Made by a program: the position numbers and the translations under genes. DNA of 64,000 bases from Chitinophaga sp. H8. Lineage in GTDB: Bacteria > Bacteroidota > Bacteroidia > Chitinophagales > Chitinophagaceae. Positions 62,780 through 64,000 of this stretch are shown here, piece by piece. The notes under the pieces are model-generated. The model was not told where the DNA came from, did not search any database, and saw only the letters and a program-made list of their open reading frames with translations. Position 1 is the stretch's first letter; each line of letters opens with the position of its first letter. Location of the stretch: positions 1,240,001-1,304,000 of the forward strand of contig NZ_JBEXAC010000002.1 of NCBI RefSeq assembly GCF_040567655.1, written 5' to 3'.

Positions 62780-64000
62780 ATGAAATTTAAGCCGCAAAAA
62801 ATGGTGAACTGGTATGATCTGCCCCAGTTGGTCACCATCGGTACACAAACTATTATCTCTTCCATATTTGGCAATTATGCCGATAAGCGGGAAGCGCAGG
62901 CCAATGTGGTCAGTACAGAGCTGTATTATGATTATAGCAGTATGAGGGATTGCTGGGTGGATTATGTAGCTGATACCGGCGATGGGTTTGATTCCTGTTA
63001 TACCGTAGCCAGTTTACTGGCCAAACCTGCGCTGGAGGTAGACGGGCATCAGCTGAAACGGGCCGATGTATTGATCATGGGCGGGGATCAGGTATATCCC
63101 ACCCCACAAAAAGAGGCGTATGATAATCGCCTGAAAGGCCCTTATGAGGCGGCTTTTCCCGGGCAGGCCGGAGAGGGGCCATGCCCGGTCCTATTTGCGA
63201 TACCGGGTAATCATGACTGGTATGACGGGCTGACCAGCTTTATGAAGCTGTTTTGCCAGAAGCGGAAGATCGGTAACTGGCAAACGCAGCAGCAAAGAAG
63301 TTATTTTGCGATCCGCCTTCCCCACAATGTATGGATATGGGGGATTGATGTACAGCTCAATTCTGATATTGACTACCCGCAGCTTCGTTATTTTAATGAA
63401 GTGGGCGGGCATATGAAAAAAGGGGATAAGGTATTGTTATGCACAGCAGAGCCAGCGTGGATCTATTATTCCCATAAACGGCATGATCAGTCATATGCCA
63501 GGCTGCGTTACTTTGAGAAGAACCTGATTGAAAAGCGGGGATTTTCCCTGGTGGCTACTTTTGCAGGCGATCTGCACCATTATGCACATTACTGCCAGCA
63601 GGATAAGGACCAGGAGGGGAAGCATAAATTTACAGCAGGCGGTGGCGGAGCGTTTATGCATCCTACCCACAACCTTAAAAAGGAGGTTATCTTGGAGCAG
63701 CAGGGAGGAGAAAATGCGGAAGTACTGAGCCTCCAGGCTACCTTCCCTTCCCGGCAGCAATCCAGGGCCCTTGCCTGGCGGAATATCCTTTTTGTAGTAC
63801 TCAACTGGCGCTATTGCCTGGGGATGGCAGCTATTTACCTGGTATTGGCCTGGCTGGTACAAAGTGTGGCAGATATAGGAGATACCGGTACCCTGACGCT
63901 CATGCAGCGGCTACGGCATACCACAACATTGGGTGAAGCCGTTACCGCTATCGGGCGTACGCTGCAGTTTGCCCCCGCAGTAGTGCTGGGATGCGCGGCG
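62780..64000 (+). CDS. Metallophosphoesterase-type protein with C-terminal membrane segments (partial)
   Basis: An open frame from ATG 62780 runs to the window end without a stop (at least 407 codons). It has calcineurin-like metallophosphoesterase motifs: DVLIMGGDQVYPTP (about 100-113), FAIPGNHDWYDG (about 147-158, the GNHD/E metal site) and ATFAGDLHHYAHY (about 255-267, the GDxHxx metal site). After about residue 325 it becomes hydrophobic (AWRNILFVVLNWRYCLGMAA, IYLVLAWLVQSVAD), so the enzyme is probably membrane-anchored with its C-terminal part outside the window. The substrate is unknown, and nucleotide or lipid phosphates are typical for the fold. Confidence 0.8.
   Translation, partial: MKFKPQKMVNWYDLPQLVTIGTQTIISSIFGNYADKREAQANVVSTELYYDYSSMRDCWVDYVADTGDGFDSCYTVASLLAKPALEVDGHQLKRADVLIMGGDQVYPTPQKEAYDNRLKGPYEAAFPGQAGEGPCPVLFAIPGNHDWYDGLTSFMKLFCQKRKIGNWQTQQQRSYFAIRLPHNVWIWGIDVQLNSDIDYPQLRYFNEVGGHMKKGDKVLLCTAEPAWIYYSHKRHDQSYARLRYFEKNLIEKRGFSLVATFAGDLHHYAHYCQQDKDQEGKHKFTAGGGGAFMHPTHNLKKEVILEQQGGENAEVLSLQATFPSRQQSRALAWRNILFVVLNWRYCLGMAAIYLVLAWLVQSVADIGDTGTLTLMQRLRHTTTLGEAVTAIGRTLQFAPAVVLGCAA

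Overview
The window looks like a chromosomal segment of a Bacteroidota bacterium, most likely from the Chitinophagaceae (Chitinophaga-like). The evidence is two ECF-sigma/FecR/SusC/SusD loci, a type IX secretion (T9SS) cargo with a gliding-motility type C-terminal domain next to a PorP/SprF-type gene, weak Shine-Dalgarno signals, and one TTTG/TAnnTTTG-like promoter. Assignments come from reading motifs and protein sequence. No database search was run.

Layout. (1) 1-6.2 kb: the tail of an ECF sigma factor, then FecR anti-sigma factor, SusC-type TonB receptor and SusD lipoprotein, closed by a strong hairpin. (2) 6.3-7.65 kb: an isolated AlbA_2/Schlafen-type ATP-binding regulator on the minus strand. 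(3) 8.1-16.7 kb: a tightly packed export operon (membrane fusion protein, TolC-like outer membrane protein, ABC ATPase, two FtsX/MacB-type permeases) that continues into an NtrC-type response regulator and its sensor kinase. A sigma-54-like promoter with upstream palindromes precedes it. (4) 16.7-21 kb: CNNM/CorC-type protein, hemerythrin protein, Ldh-family oxidoreductase and slipin. (5) 21.2-25 kb: an accessory-looking interval with tRNA-Ile(TAT), tRNA-Tyr(GTA), two abutting tRNA remnants, a short terminator-closed transcription unit with a Cys-rich mini-ORF, 11-bp tandem repeats, a divergent pair of unrecognised genes bracketed by a repeated dyad, and a phage-replication-like protein. (6) 25.2-33.9 kb: a second, complete sigma/FecR/SusC(STN)/SusD locus with a TlpA-like thioredoxin protein. 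(7) 34-36 kb: an unusual fasciclin/dockerin-like/SusD fusion lipoprotein. (8) 36.3-38.2 kb: a DUF5009/HGSNAT-like membrane acyltransferase and two small genes. (9) 38.2-46.2 kb, minus strand: KefB/C-type antiporter with a KefF/G-type flavodoxin partner, ClC channel, transglutaminase-like protein and a STAND/NACHT-like ATPase with helical repeats. (10) 46.8-61.6 kb: a giant (about 3,840 aa) repetitive T9SS-exported surface protein, a PorP/SprF-family outer membrane protein and a PD40/OmpA-family lattice protein. (11) 61.7-64 kb: a small lipoprotein gene, a degenerate partial copy of it, and a metallophosphoesterase/membrane protein that runs off the end.

How the parts work together. The two Sus loci are probably surface-signalling nutrient uptake systems, with TonB receptor, FecR and ECF sigma acting in sequence. 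The export operon probably controls itself through its own two-component system and sigma-54. The giant protein, PorP-like and OmpA-like genes form a typical Bacteroidota surface-adhesin export set, with the STAND ATPase gene transcribed divergently from it. Interval 5 is the part least explained by known gene families and is the best place to look for something undescribed.
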